From NCBI RefSeq assembly GCF_024623325.1, contig NZ_JANJZD010000021.1:34055-98054 (forward strand): a stretch of DNA of 64,000 nt, in the 5' to 3' direction. The stretch is from Acetatifactor muris. GTDB taxonomy: Bacteria > Bacillota > Clostridia > Lachnospirales > Lachnospiraceae. Below the pieces are notes generated by a model, which saw only the letters and a list, made by a program, of their open reading frames with translations, was not told where the DNA came from and made no database searches. The position numbers and the translations under genes were made by a program. Shown piece after piece: positions 34,474-43,899 of this stretch (position 1 is the stretch's first letter; each line of letters starts with the position of its first letter).

Positions 34474-34837
34474 TCCTTTGGCTCCTTTCGTCATTCACCT
34501 GGTTATTTGGGAAGCTGGTAATTATCTCAAAATCCAGGATGCCTAAGCTACTGATAAATTTTTTTGTAGTCCGCAGGCCTCTTCCTATCTGACTGCCGCA
34601 TATGTACTGGCGGAAATAATAGCCGCCATTCAGTTTCGCCACTTCCCACACTTTGTTACAATTATATCTGTCCCTGTAATATGTTCTTTTTACCATCCAT
34701 TCAGCCTCCGTTTCAAAACCCAAAAAAGAACAGGAGCCCGAAAGCCCCTGTCCCTCTGTGATAATATCTTGATAAAATTCATTTCCAACAGCAACAATGT
34801 ACATCTTTGAATGCCATTCCAAAATGCCGCCCTTCAT
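34454..34837 (-). CDS. Hypothetical protein (127 aa)
   Basis: The protein begins MKGGILEWHSKMYIV, is alpha/beta and aromatic-rich (YYRDRYNCNKVWEVAKLNGG), and ends basic (NDERSQRNVHKRH). Its 3' end overlaps the start of the PAPS reductase-like gene by 20 bases. The start codon could also be the second Met. No function recognised. Confidence 0.5.
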   Translation of the reverse strand: MKGGILEWHSKMYIVAVGNEFYQDIITEGQGLSGSCSFLGFETEAEWMVKRTYYRDRYNCNKVWEVAKLNGGYYFRQYICGSQIGRGLRTTKKFISSLGILDFEIITSFPNNQVNDERSQRNVHKRH

Positions 34838-34865
34838 AAAATAAATGTGCCTGTTACTGCCATTG

Positions 34866-35144
34866 CTAACAACATATGCTGTTTTCGCATAGTCTCTTTA
34901 CTTCTTCCGCCGTCCATCCCTCTTTGAATCTGCCGCCAGACAACGCTTCTTCGGGATGGTCTTTAAAGTATGTACGGACTTTCTTAAATACAATATTCCT
35001 CATTGCATGGGCATCAGTGGAAGAATCATTGAAAGATTCCTCTAAGTCTTCCCACGTATATTGATATGTCCAATCCTGTGCGTCTCCTGTCACATACAGG
35101 GTTCTGTCTTTCTTTTCAATTCTTGGATATTTGATCTTTCTCAT
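34866..35144 (-). CDS. Hypothetical protein (92 aa)
   Basis: The sequence is MRKIKYPRIEKKDRTLYV and further, with a helical acidic middle and a helix near the end (WTAEEVKRLCENSICC). It overlaps the gene upstream by four bases. It is a small soluble protein without recognised domain, in the run of small genes between the PAPS reductase-like gene and the XRE regulator. Confidence 0.5.
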   Translation of the reverse strand: MRKIKYPRIEKKDRTLYVTGDAQDWTYQYTWEDLEESFNDSSTDAHAMRNIVFKKVRTYFKDHPEEALSGGRFKEGWTAEEVKRLCENSICC

Positions 35145-35287
35145 ATATCAACCTCCTGCTTGAACTTCGCTTTAAGTAAGGATGATGTAAAAAGTGCAGA
35201 AAAATTCACCAGATAATTCTTCTCCGATGTATCGTCCAGCCGCTTTTCCATCCATCTGACGTTTTTCTTTGCGGCGGTAATCTCCAT
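35141..35287 (-). CDS. Hypothetical protein (48 aa)
   Basis: The start MEITAAKKNVRWMEKRL at 35287 has GGGAGAG nearby; an in-frame TTG start upstream is less likely. A short helical basic protein; no domain. It is coupled to the next gene by an ATGA overlap. Confidence 0.4.
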   Translation of the reverse strand: MEITAAKKNVRWMEKRLDDTSEKNYLVNFSALFTSSLLKAKFKQEVDI

Positions 35288-35351
35288 AGCATTCTCTCTC
35301 CCATCTTTTAAGAAAACTGTTATGCCCGCCAAGGAAGGCTCTGATAAATGC

Positions 35352-35576
35352 TTATATTCGATTGTTTATTCGGATTTCATTCACCATAAAACGGATAAAT
35401 TCATCCGATGTCGGTATTTCTCCCGCACATGGCACCTTTCGTTGAAACGCTGCTGCCGCATCATCAGGTGGGTTTTTCCATGCCTCATTTATTGCAGCCT
35501 GTATTTCGGTCTTTACTTCTCTTACAGTAACACCGTTTGCTCTTGCGACTTTTTTCAGTATCTTCTCCATCTTCAT
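35352..35576 (-). CDS. Small helical protein, Spo0A C-terminal-like
   Basis: A 74-residue protein with AAGGAGA before ATG. The pattern KILKKVARANGVTVREVKTE, then INEAWKNPPDDAAAAF, resembles small Spo0A-C-terminal-like proteins of clostridial elements. These carry a helix-turn-helix core and could bind DNA. It is divergent from the XRE regulator gene at 35825, with about 250 bases of regulatory space between. Confidence 0.5.
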   Translation of the reverse strand: MKMEKILKKVARANGVTVREVKTEIQAAINEAWKNPPDDAAAAFQRKVPCAGEIPTSDEFIRFMVNEIRINNRI

Positions 35577-35824
35577 ATGCTTTCTCCTTATGATTCATTA
35601 GTACCATTTTTATGTTCTGTCAGTTTATGTGATGTAATCATAAACCATTTGACATGCAAAAGATGTCGAAACATGTAGTTTATAAAAATTTTATGATTTA
35701 TTGGTTCATAAATCAGCAAATAATCACGTCTGATGAATCATTTTAGGATTAGCAAATGCTTCCTATACTTTATATGTACCATTAGTTCATGCTGTACGAA
35801 CAAATTTTGAGAGAGGTGTTAATC

Positions 35825-36154
35825 ATGGCAAATACATTTGATATGCTTTTAATGGGGGAACGGCTTCGGGCCTGCAGGGTAGCACGAAAACAGACAATGA
35901 AAGAATTTGCCGAAATATGCGGAATATCCGAACGGTATCTTGCAGATATTGAAAGAGGCGTAAAAGCCCCAAAGCTGGAAACCTTTGTAGGAATTGTAAA
36001 TGCTGCCGGAATTTCCCCGGAGTATCTGCTGCAGGACAGCCTGAAAGCAGCAGATACAGGAAACCTTGTGCGAGATGCACTGGATATTCTTCCAAAAGAG
36101 CAGAGGGAGATATTTAAAACTTTTATTCTCCAGCTTGCCGACAGCATAAAATAA
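35825..36154 (+). CDS. XRE-family transcriptional regulator
   Basis: A 109-residue regulator; the ATG at 35825 is preceded by GAGAGGTG. Residues 12-70 form the helix-turn-helix (RLRACRVARKQTMKEFAEIC, then GISERYLADIERGVK). The rest is a short helical oligomerisation part. It is divergently transcribed from the small-gene operon at 35576 and probably represses that promoter and its own. A terminator follows. Confidence 0.9.
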   Translation: MANTFDMLLMGERLRACRVARKQTMKEFAEICGISERYLADIERGVKAPKLETFVGIVNAAGISPEYLLQDSLKAADTGNLVRDALDILPKEQREIFKTFILQLADSIK

Positions 36155-36235
36155 GACATTATAATTTTATTTTTGCAGGGGCAGTTATTTCTTGTGGCCA
36201 TCTCCTGTATTTTATCGCCAAATTCCTTTCTACAC

Positions 36236-36270
36236 AAAAAGGGCCCGGAATCGTACCAGGCCCTATATTT
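36236..36270. terminator. Terminator between convergent genes
   Basis: A hairpin with AGGGCC at 36240 and GGCCCT at 36264 plus inner pairing; the left flank is A-rich and the right is T-rich. It can stop the XRE gene (plus) and the zinc-ribbon protein operon (minus). Confidence 0.65.
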
Positions 36271-36371
36271 TGTATAAAATTTCTTCCTTACTTTAAAGAG
36301 AATATTTTACTATACTAATTTGTACCAGCATCTTCTCTTCCCATATTTTCAGAAACGGAGCCGGAAATTTT

Positions 36372-38192
36372 TTAGTTTCCTACCTTGGTATACATCCTGC
36401 TTCCATCTGAGAAGAATATGGTCAATACATCGCCGCTTACTGTATAATCAAAAGCTGCTTTTTGTTCTGCTGTATAGTACAGGTTTGATTCGTCCGCATA
36501 CCATGTCAGGGGATTGTCTCCTATCATGCCAGTTCCATCAGCATAAAATTCTATATTTCCACCAAGCCCCTTCGAGTCATTATGTATCCATGTGCCGGTC
36601 AGGTCAGTACTACCCGTTTTTTCCCGATAATAGTAGCCATATTCGCTGGCCTCCGGAATTCGCGATTTGTCCAGATTCAACTCATCCGTTACCACATCTT
36701 CACCATTGATTCTCCTCTTGCCCTCGCCGAGTGCATATTTATATTCAGTATTGTAAATGGCAGTAAGTATCAGGCGGCCATTGGATGCTTCCCAGGCAAC
36801 GCTGTCCGGTTTGCGATTACGGCTGTTCCAGAAACTGAAAACTTCAGATACAGTTCCGTTATCGTTCAAAGTAAGCGCATTCCCATCATATGCTCTCCAT
36901 CTTCCCATCAGTTCAGGATCTAATTCCGCCTGACTGCCTTCATAATCCATGGCATTATCCTTCCAAATCTCTGTCTTGCCAGGCAATCCATCTTCATCCA
37001 ATCCTAATAAGATGCTGTAACCGTCAAAAAACCATCTTACCTCAAGCAAATCAAATGTTTCCTCGTAATCTGGTTCCCGCCCAAAGATTTTGACCAGCTT
37101 ATCGTAATCATGATTAAGGTCCTGGCCATTCAGCTCAAATTTCTCTGGATCTCCAGCAAAATATGAAACATATCCTGCGCTGTCAAAATTAGCCATTGCG
37201 ACAAGACGTTCACCATCTTCGCTCAGGATTTGGACAAAATTTTCATCACTATATTCGTCTGCCTCACCGAAAGCGGCAATTACGTCTTCCGCTTTCATCT
37301 CCATAATTGTATCAACCGGAACACCATTATAGAGCAGATTGTCAGCAATTTGCTTTTCATTGGCCGAATCAATTTCGCCGGTATCGACAGCAGTAATCTT
37401 ATAGCTGTCTATTATGGCATCAAAAAACCTTTGGTTGTTGCCAGGGTTTTCTCCAGCCCAGCAAAATTCCACCCTATATATATTAGAATTTGCAGAATAG
37501 AAATATACTTGAAATACAGTATCCCCTGAAGCCGCCATTAACATTCTTGCCGGTACTTTGTCCAATTCAACCACCGATGTCTCATTAATTTCTAAATCAT
37601 CACCGGATGTGGTTCCAGCATCATTTTTAAAGCTTTCCGCAAATTCTTCATCATCGCCAAACAGATACTCAACATCTTCTTGGGACGCTTCAAATTTTGA
37701 TACTAAAACGTAAGTGTTGTTCTCAGGTATATCTTTATTTTCATTTGCCAAAACAACCAAAGGTATTTGTGAATCATTAAACCACTCGCCATACTGATCT
37801 GCATTAACAGGAACCCATGCGCTTGGATATTGGAAGGATATCCCTTCTTCTTTATTTGTGTAAGTTTCAGAGAGCTTTACATTTGTAGAATCCTGCTGTG
37901 AATTTATATATTCCTCATCCTTTTCTGCCTGCTCGCCTCTCTCTTCTATATCCCCAGAATTTGCCACAATCAGTATCACAATAAAGGCAAATACGATAGC
38001 CAATATAATGAATACTTTCTTAGATTTCTTTTTCTTCTGGACAGCCGCTGGTGTCTTGCCTATCGGCTGTACTAAGCTTGCCGGATTTGATGCTGCTGAC
38101 TGCGCAGAGGCATCCTTGATCAATTTCGCGCCGCATTTCTGGCAGAACTCTGCACCATCCAGTACCTTTTCACCACACTTAGGACAAAACAT
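36372..38192 (-). CDS. Zinc-ribbon membrane protein with extracellular repeats
   Basis: A 606-residue protein. The ATG at 38192 is chosen since AAGGAGG is eight bases away. Residues 1-25 are a double CxxC zinc ribbon (FCPKCGEKVLDGAEFCQKCG). A basic stretch and one membrane helix (residues about 60-82) follow. The large outside part has a PsbP-like stretch (ISFQYPSAWVPVNADQYG), a middle domain, and two lipocalin-like modules (LMGRWRAYDGNALTLNDNG; DLTGTWIHNDSKGLGG). Proteins of this layout are common, poorly characterised envelope proteins of clostridia. The gene is transcribed with the next zinc-ribbon gene (14-base overlap). Confidence 0.75.
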   Translation of the reverse strand: MFCPKCGEKVLDGAEFCQKCGAKLIKDASAQSAASNPASLVQPIGKTPAAVQKKKKSKKVFIILAIVFAFIVILIVANSGDIEERGEQAEKDEEYINSQQDSTNVKLSETYTNKEEGISFQYPSAWVPVNADQYGEWFNDSQIPLVVLANENKDIPENNTYVLVSKFEASQEDVEYLFGDDEEFAESFKNDAGTTSGDDLEINETSVVELDKVPARMLMAASGDTVFQVYFYSANSNIYRVEFCWAGENPGNNQRFFDAIIDSYKITAVDTGEIDSANEKQIADNLLYNGVPVDTIMEMKAEDVIAAFGEADEYSDENFVQILSEDGERLVAMANFDSAGYVSYFAGDPEKFELNGQDLNHDYDKLVKIFGREPDYEETFDLLEVRWFFDGYSILLGLDEDGLPGKTEIWKDNAMDYEGSQAELDPELMGRWRAYDGNALTLNDNGTVSEVFSFWNSRNRKPDSVAWEASNGRLILTAIYNTEYKYALGEGKRRINGEDVVTDELNLDKSRIPEASEYGYYYREKTGSTDLTGTWIHNDSKGLGGNIEFYADGTGMIGDNPLTWYADESNLYYTAEQKAAFDYTVSGDVLTIFFSDGSRMYTKVGN

Positions 38193-39045
38193 TTCCATTA
38201 CCTCCTTCTATGCCGCTGTATTTCAAATAATATTCCATAACCGCCTGCAGTATGGGGGTAGTTTTAACCATACAGATATACTTTGACGGCCAGGGGAATT
38301 TCATAGCTGTGCTAAAATAGTATTTCATCCCATTAGAACCGGAAATTTCTCCATCAGGCTCTATCCAAATCACAACAAAGCACCTTTGCTTTCGCCCAAA
38401 TCCAGTACCAACTTTAGCTGCTGAAGCTGTGATTGAGTTCAGTGTATGTGCAGTCACAGCACCCTGTACCCCGGCCCCTCTATAATTTATGTAGTTCCAT
38501 TCATGGAAATAGGGGGACAAGTAACTCAAATGTCCATTTAGAAACTGAATCAACCCATCTGAATCAATTTTGCCACTGATTTTCTTTATAGAGCCCTTGA
38601 CCCGGGAACCTTTCATAAAATCCGTCAGGAGTGCTGCCGGGTATCCAAAGAAAAGTCCGAACAGCAATGCTAATAAAGGTCCGCCTGCCAGAAAACCTAC
38701 AATTGCCGGAATCCCAAAACATATCCATATGAATTTTTGCGATACACGGCTATCAAGTAGTTCCTCCGCTGATTGAAATTTTGTCGTCTGTTGAACATGA
38801 TTGTCTACAAATGCTTTGAAATCAGTTCCATAATCAACATTCCCTTCGGTTGGCATAGCTACCTGAACAGATGCAGCATATGATTCGTATACCGGTTTCC
38901 CAACACTCTCCTCTTCCTGTTTGGTTCTTCCTGTAGTAGTTTTTAGGTCCTGCGGTTGAATATCCCCATTCGCTACTTTTGCGCCACATTTGTGGCAAAA
39001 TATTGATCCTTCTTTTATTTGCGCTCCGCATTTATGACAATACAT
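38179..39045 (-). CDS. Zinc-ribbon protein with two membrane helices
   Basis: A 288-residue protein starting MYCHKCGAQIKEGS, with GGGAGG nine bases upstream. The zinc ribbon (CHKCG, CHKCG) is at residues 2-25. A charged linker is followed by two adjacent hydrophobic stretches (residues about 110-150) and a soluble C-terminal domain with the FVVIWIEPDG segment. It is divergent from the XRE gene at 39175 and shares an operator-bearing promoter region with it, so it is likely under that regulator. Confidence 0.7.
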   Translation of the reverse strand: MYCHKCGAQIKEGSIFCHKCGAKVANGDIQPQDLKTTTGRTKQEEESVGKPVYESYAASVQVAMPTEGNVDYGTDFKAFVDNHVQQTTKFQSAEELLDSRVSQKFIWICFGIPAIVGFLAGGPLLALLFGLFFGYPAALLTDFMKGSRVKGSIKKISGKIDSDGLIQFLNGHLSYLSPYFHEWNYINYRGAGVQGAVTAHTLNSITASAAKVGTGFGRKQRCFVVIWIEPDGEISGSNGMKYYFSTAMKFPWPSKYICMVKTTPILQAVMEYYLKYSGIEGGNGNVLS

Positions 39046-39072
39046 TATTTTCATCCTCCCTTTTAACTCAGG

Positions 39073-39136
39073 CATTACGCCTATAATAACTCATTCGCTT
39101 ATGCAGTCCATTCTACCATAGCTCATTCGCCTATAC
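39073..39136. promoter_or_regulatory. Three direct operator-like repeats between divergent genes
   Basis: Copies of CATT(A/C)GC(C/T)TAT(A/G) start at 39073, 39092 and 39124. They lie upstream of the zinc-ribbon gene (minus) and the XRE gene (plus). A TATACAAT-like -10 element overlaps the third copy for the plus gene. The pattern suggests binding of the XRE protein to its own promoter region. Confidence 0.5.
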
Positions 39137-39174
39137 AATACAAATATCAGAATTTTAGACGAGGAGATACAGAT

Positions 39175-39522
39175 ATGGATTATAAATTACTGGGACAAAG
39201 AATCCGTGCGGCCCGGTTAGCCGCAGGGCTGTCACAAGAACAGTTGGCCGAAATGGTTGGACTGACCAGCCAGCACATTTCCCACACAGAGGTCGCTTCA
39301 ACCAAAATCAGCCTGCCGGCGCTTGTAAAGATTGCCAATGCCCTGCATACCAGTGTAGACAGGCTACTGTCCGACAGCGTACACGATTCAAAGCCGCATC
39401 TGCTGGGTGACGTGCAGAAAGTCTTTTCCGACTGTGACCCCGATGAGGTGTACGTTATGCTGGAAGCTGCCAATGCCGTCAAAAAGTCTATCCGGATACG
39501 GAAGCTGAAGCGCATGGAATAA
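39175..39522 (+). CDS. XRE-family transcriptional regulator
   Basis: A 115-residue protein with GAGGAGA before ATG. The helix-turn-helix is typical (GQRIRAARLAAGLSQEQLAE, then GLTSQHISHTEVASTK), followed by a helical region rich in Asp and Glu. It probably controls the divergent zinc-ribbon operon and itself through the three repeats between them. Confidence 0.9.
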   Translation: MDYKLLGQRIRAARLAAGLSQEQLAEMVGLTSQHISHTEVASTKISLPALVKIANALHTSVDRLLSDSVHDSKPHLLGDVQKVFSDCDPDEVYVMLEAANAVKKSIRIRKLKRME

Positions 39523-39550
39523 GATGAGGCCTGCGTGTCTTTGCACCGCA

Positions 39551-39877
39551 TTATTCATCCTCATCTTCATCCCTCCGCTTGCGCAGCATCGTCTCAATAA
39601 ATTTGACCGTATATCCGGCAGCTCTGGCAATCTTGGCACGCTCACGCCTGTCTGTTGTCTGTTTTGCCAGGTCTGCCACGAACTCCGGGCGATAGAGCCG
39701 CATGGGGCAGTCAATTTTATCGCCCCGGAAGTATTTGAACAGTTTGAGCATACCGTCGCGACCGATCAGTTCAAAAAGTTCCAGATAGATGTCATTCAGG
39801 GCTTCACCTTCATTCCCATCAACCCCAAAGGCTTCGTAAACCATTTCTTCATTCAGATTGTCCAGGTCAATGTTCAT
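39551..39877 (-). CDS. Mor-like helix-turn-helix protein
   Basis: A 108-residue protein starting MNIDLDNLNEEM, with GAGGAGG. Pattern: a helical N-terminus, GRDGMLKLFKYFRGDKIDCP, then an ATT-type helix pair ending in KIARAAGYTVKFIETMLRKR. This fits the Mor/C family of phage transcription activators. It is convergent with the XRE gene, whose stop lies 29 bases away. Confidence 0.55.
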   Translation of the reverse strand: MNIDLDNLNEEMVYEAFGVDGNEGEALNDIYLELFELIGRDGMLKLFKYFRGDKIDCPMRLYRPEFVADLAKQTTDRRERAKIARAAGYTVKFIETMLRKRRDEDEDE

Positions 39878-40342
39878 CACACTGCCACCTCCTCTTACAC
39901 AAACATGCCTAAACACAGTTTACCAGCGCATAATGTCCGAAATCCAGTCTTTAAAAGGTTCTTTTCAGGAGCCTTTATCATCCCCTTTTGAAGAACCTTT
40001 TTGCGAACCGTTAAAAGGTTCCTTGTGCTGTTTGAAAATCGAATATTCGCTTTTTAAACCAGTAGATTCCATCATTATATATTTCTCACCTCACTTTCTG
40101 TACTGCAAAAAATCCCTGTGCCATAAGCGGCACAAGGATTCTTATGCTATAAGAATATATAGTTAATGCGATGTTTCATACGTCCAGAGAGCCATACGCT
40201 ATTAAAAAATGTATTAGAAATCCTTATGGGAATATGGTATACTTAACTCTACGAATAACACCATCCTACTAACTGTCTTTGCACATAGCAAAATCGAAGT
40301 TCTCAGACAAATATCAATCAGCAGTGAATTAGAGGATAAAAA
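39878..40342. other. Intergenic region with inverted-repeat cluster and a terminator
   Basis: TTAAAAGGTTC occurs at 39951 and 40011, exactly 60 bases apart, and its complement GAACCTTTTT at 39993, giving an operator-like cluster. A hairpin with arms AATCCCTGTGCC (40111-40122) and GGCACAAGGATT (40129-40140) is followed on the minus strand by TTTTTT. Near 40230 a TGGTATACT element is a plausible extended -10 for the plus gene at 40343. A plus-strand frame across the repeats is not called. Confidence 0.5.
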
Positions 40343-41695
40343 ATGAATGGAATTACTCAACACGATATAACTAATGTTAAATACATCACCGTTAATGACG
40401 GGACTTTTTTTGATCTAATTGATAAAGATGGGTATTGCCTAATTACAGATTACCATGCCTTAAGCAGAAAGATTATACTATCTGAAGGTAATGTGCCGCC
40501 AAGACTTGGCGAAGAGAAAAAGCGACTGCGAATTGATTCCATTGATGGCCTAAAGAACGTATTAGATGGATATATATCTGCGGCACAGCAGATATTCGAA
40601 CGCTTTTATTCTATTGATTTCAGCGATATAGACAAAAATCTTTTAATGGAACAATTAATATTCGATCTCCTTTTTGATAAATACAGACAGGAATCAGTAG
40701 AAATGACACAACATGGATATTCATCCTCTGATTATTTAATGAATATATTGGAGCCTGATGCAGTTCGGAATATTTTTGCAGATAAAGTCCGCAACTGTAT
40801 AAAACGTGGAATGAATATTTATTCCGAAATGATAAAGAATTCCCCAGAGCTTCAAGAGGAACTAGAGACACTAGGCATAAATCATAACATATATGAAAAA
40901 TATTTCTCCCCTAAAGCAAATGAGAATGCTAAAAAGAAAAAGGCAAGATATGTATGGAATTATATGTACTGTAATCAATATATGATCACATCCAGACAAT
41001 ATCGGAGACAGCTTAAAGAGGACGGAAACTATACTTGCGAAAGATTTGTTGATGACCTTAAAGATTATCACAGCTTTGTTAAAAAAATATTACCCGTGGA
41101 AAATGAATCTCCAAAAAAATATTTTGAAAAATCAATGGATTATTATTTTATAGAATCTTATAAACGAATAGACTTTATTTTTAAGCTTATGAACATTATT
41201 CCTAAAATCGAGGCTGAGAATGCTGACTATACTTTCTTAGTTAAACGATTCCATCCCGCAGTCTTAGTACCTCATGAAAACAATAATGATTTGTACCTAA
41301 AAATTAAATGCAACTATTATAGGCCTCTTTTTATGGTAGAAAACGAATTGCACAAACAGATACAAGGCGATGATAAATTTGATCTAAGTTCTTATTGCAT
41401 CCAGCTGACCCACCATCAGTTTATCCGGGCTAAAGTATATGAACTCTGCCGATACCACTTAGAGTACACCTCATCTGATTACAAGGATATTAAAAATTTT
41501 ATCAGCCAACACTATAATATGTTATCTTACCATCAATCAAATGAAATATGGTCTAAGCTTCCTGTTAAACTATGGGAAAAACTGGATAAAGAAACGCAGG
41601 CTTATTTTAGGAAGCTAAAAAAGACTTTCACTTTGATTAATGACTCTTTATTTCCGGAATCGCCTAAAAGAAAACCTGCCACATCAAATGAATAA
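40343..41695 (+). CDS. Hypothetical large protein (450 aa)
   Basis: A 450-residue, AT-rich, mainly helical protein with AGAGGA before ATG. No membrane segment, P-loop, nuclease or helix-turn-helix motif is visible. Segments such as FADKVRNCIKRGMNIYSEM and LIFDLLFDKYRQESVEMTQ suggest an all-helical fold. It has its own promoter and its own strong terminator, so it behaves as an independent cargo gene. I do not recognise it. A defence or abortive-infection role is possible but unproven. Confidence 0.65.
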   Translation: MNGITQHDITNVKYITVNDGTFFDLIDKDGYCLITDYHALSRKIILSEGNVPPRLGEEKKRLRIDSIDGLKNVLDGYISAAQQIFERFYSIDFSDIDKNLLMEQLIFDLLFDKYRQESVEMTQHGYSSSDYLMNILEPDAVRNIFADKVRNCIKRGMNIYSEMIKNSPELQEELETLGINHNIYEKYFSPKANENAKKKKARYVWNYMYCNQYMITSRQYRRQLKEDGNYTCERFVDDLKDYHSFVKKILPVENESPKKYFEKSMDYYFIESYKRIDFIFKLMNIIPKIEAENADYTFLVKRFHPAVLVPHENNNDLYLKIKCNYYRPLFMVENELHKQIQGDDKFDLSSYCIQLTHHQFIRAKVYELCRYHLEYTSSDYKDIKNFISQHYNMLSYHQSNEIWSKLPVKLWEKLDKETQAYFRKLKKTFTLINDSLFPESPKRKPATSNE

Positions 41696-41707
41696 ATCAA
41701 AATTCTC

Positions 41708-41742
41708 AAATAAAACCCGGCTAAGCCGGGCTTTATTTTTTT
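41708..41742 (+). terminator. Rho-independent terminator
   Basis: Perfect stem CCCGGC-TAA-GCCGGG (41716-41730) with A-rich and T-rich flanks (TTTATTTTTTT). It ends the 450-residue gene. Confidence 0.85.
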
Positions 41743-41895
41743 GCGTGAAAGTCAAAACGTCCAATTTTCATATGTCTTCATCTGATATCATTGGTGCATA
41801 TCCATTCAGAAAGAACGTTTTTATGACAACAGTACTTTGGATAATGATTTTATTTAGCCATTAACAGATACACATTTGCAGGAGGAGCAAACTAT

Positions 41896-43899
41896 ATGGA
41901 CGAAAATGAAAATGTACAACAAGAAAAATTCGGCTTTAAACCTATCTGCCGACCAACACCAGAACAGAATACCAGATCTGAAACACAGAGCGCCAAGAAT
42001 GAAACTCAGGATGCCAGAAACAAAGCTTCTTATCCTACCCTAAAGCAACAGTACCAGAGGGTAGCTTCAGAAATACAAGGGAACACAAGCATTTTGCCAG
42101 AACATGTGGAGTTGTTGAATTATGTTCTTCAGCATTATGCAAGACACGATGCGGAATTATGTGTTTTGAAACATAACAACAACGCCTCCTTTATGATCGA
42201 TAAAGACCCGTTCACAAACTTTGGCGCTATTCCGTTAAAAGTAATCATCCGCCACTCCAGGGAACAGCCGCAAGTCTTCATTGAACTGTTGATTTTAGGA
42301 CGCGATACTGCTCCAAAGATTATCTGTCTGGAAGCACAGAAACTGAATTCTGGTCGCTGGATTGATGAAATGGGATTTGAGTACTCATATTTGAAAGGGG
42401 GAGAAAAACTCCTAAAAGCGTTGATACGGGCTATGGCCAGGTTTGCGCCAACGGAAGACATATATGAATATTCCGGCTGGATGCAAGACGATGAGGATGC
42501 TTACATTTTTGACGGTCAGAAACTGACTGGCAGGGAGCAGGATTTGTTCAATGCAAAATCGCATTGTAAACATGCTCTCGAAATGCTTAATGTGGCTCCA
42601 CATACGACTACTATACCCTTGCTGGCAACCGAACTTTTATCTCTGATTCACAGCAGGATGGTAGAAAACGGCATTTATTTTAAAGGCATTATTTGTCTCC
42701 TTGCCCCTACGCAGTCTTTCAAGACAACCATTGCCACTTTGTTTTTTGACCATGTTCATGGCAGAAAAGCAGACCTTAATTTCGAAGCGACATCAGCAGC
42801 ATTTGACAGGGTGGTTGGAAATACCTGCGATAAAACAGTTATTGTAGACGACCTTAAGCCGGGAGCCACAAAAACTGAAAGCCGGAATATGCTGTTAAAA
42901 CTAAGCAAATTGATCCGCATGTGCAGCGATGATTCCGGCGGAATTCAGAAAGCAAATGCCAAAAACGGTACAGTTGAAAATATTGCCAGATGTTTAGCCG
43001 TTGCGACAGCAGAACAGATTCAAATCGAAGTCCAATCCACACTTGCGCGGTTATTAATTTTAGAGATGGAACGTAACCACGTAGACATAGATAAATTAGC
43101 CTATTTCCAAGACAGCCACAGTGAGTACCAGGCATTTATACGCGACTATATCATGGATATCAGCTGTCATGGATTGGACGCATATTGCAGGAAGATAGCT
43201 GGAAGATTTTTGCAGGAACGCAATGTCCTGCGGAAAGATTCTCTTAAACAGGATATCCTGGTAGATAACCGCACAAATGACATGTGTGTCTGGCTGTATC
43301 TGTCATTTTCGGAGTTTTTAAGCTATGCAAGACGAATTGATGCCATTGATGAAAAGCAGCAAAAGGATTACTTAGCAGAATCCTTATCGATATTTCATAA
43401 ACTTATGATGAGGCAGACCGAGCGTGTCTCCGAGTTGGATGATATAAAGCTATTTTTCAATGGACTGCAATATCTTCTTGATACCAAGGAAGTAAAAATC
43501 CCCCAACTACAAGCGCGGAATTCTGATTATATCGCTGATAACGACGACTCAACGATTGGTTTCACTAAAACTGGATTTGTATATTTGAAGAACAATATCG
43601 CACTCCAAAAAGTTGCATCATACTATCATCGCTTTGGGAGGGAATTCACGATTAATGAAACTGTATTAAGAAAAAAATTAGCGAATAGCAACTATATCCT
43701 TCCCGAAAGCAGAGGTACATATATCCACCGCCTAAATGTGTGCGGAAGGCGATACCAGTGCATTAAATTTGAAGCAAATACTTTTAGTAAACTTTTATCA
43801 GGAGGCAAAACATATGATTCGGAAAAAGAATCTCCAAGTGATCGGAGCCTGCGTCGAAATGCAGAAAATATCTTTGGAAGAGGAAATGCAACTAATTGA
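41896..43899 (+). CDS. DUF927-like ATPase with atypical P-loop
   Basis: A 667-residue protein with AGGAGGAGC before ATG. The first 200 residues are a regular alpha/beta part with GRWIDEMGFEYSYLKGGEKL. The ATPase has a P-loop LLAPTQSFKTTIA, where phenylalanine replaces the glycine before lysine, and a Walker B KTVIVDDLKPGA. The C-terminal third contains a winged-helix-like end. DUF927 and related primase-helicase ATPases drive replication of phages and plasmids. Here it heads a four-gene plus-strand group that ends near the recombinase. Confidence 0.6.
   Translation: MDENENVQQEKFGFKPICRPTPEQNTRSETQSAKNETQDARNKASYPTLKQQYQRVASEIQGNTSILPEHVELLNYVLQHYARHDAELCVLKHNNNASFMIDKDPFTNFGAIPLKVIIRHSREQPQVFIELLILGRDTAPKIICLEAQKLNSGRWIDEMGFEYSYLKGGEKLLKALIRAMARFAPTEDIYEYSGWMQDDEDAYIFDGQKLTGREQDLFNAKSHCKHALEMLNVAPHTTTIPLLATELLSLIHSRMVENGIYFKGIICLLAPTQSFKTTIATLFFDHVHGRKADLNFEATSAAFDRVVGNTCDKTVIVDDLKPGATKTESRNMLLKLSKLIRMCSDDSGGIQKANAKNGTVENIARCLAVATAEQIQIEVQSTLARLLILEMERNHVDIDKLAYFQDSHSEYQAFIRDYIMDISCHGLDAYCRKIAGRFLQERNVLRKDSLKQDILVDNRTNDMCVWLYLSFSEFLSYARRIDAIDEKQQKDYLAESLSIFHKLMMRQTERVSELDDIKLFFNGLQYLLDTKEVKIPQLQARNSDYIADNDDSTIGFTKTGFVYLKNNIALQKVASYYHRFGREFTINETVLRKKLANSNYILPESRGTYIHRLNVCGRRYQCIKFEANTFSKLLSGGKTYDSEKESPSDRSLRRNAENIFGRGNATN

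Noticed and set aside
39858..40166. Plus-strand frame with repeated PF/EEPF/EPLKG peptides
   Set aside because: The peptide repeat is explained by the inverted DNA repeats. The start overlaps the antisense of the Mor-like gene and no ribosome site is seen.
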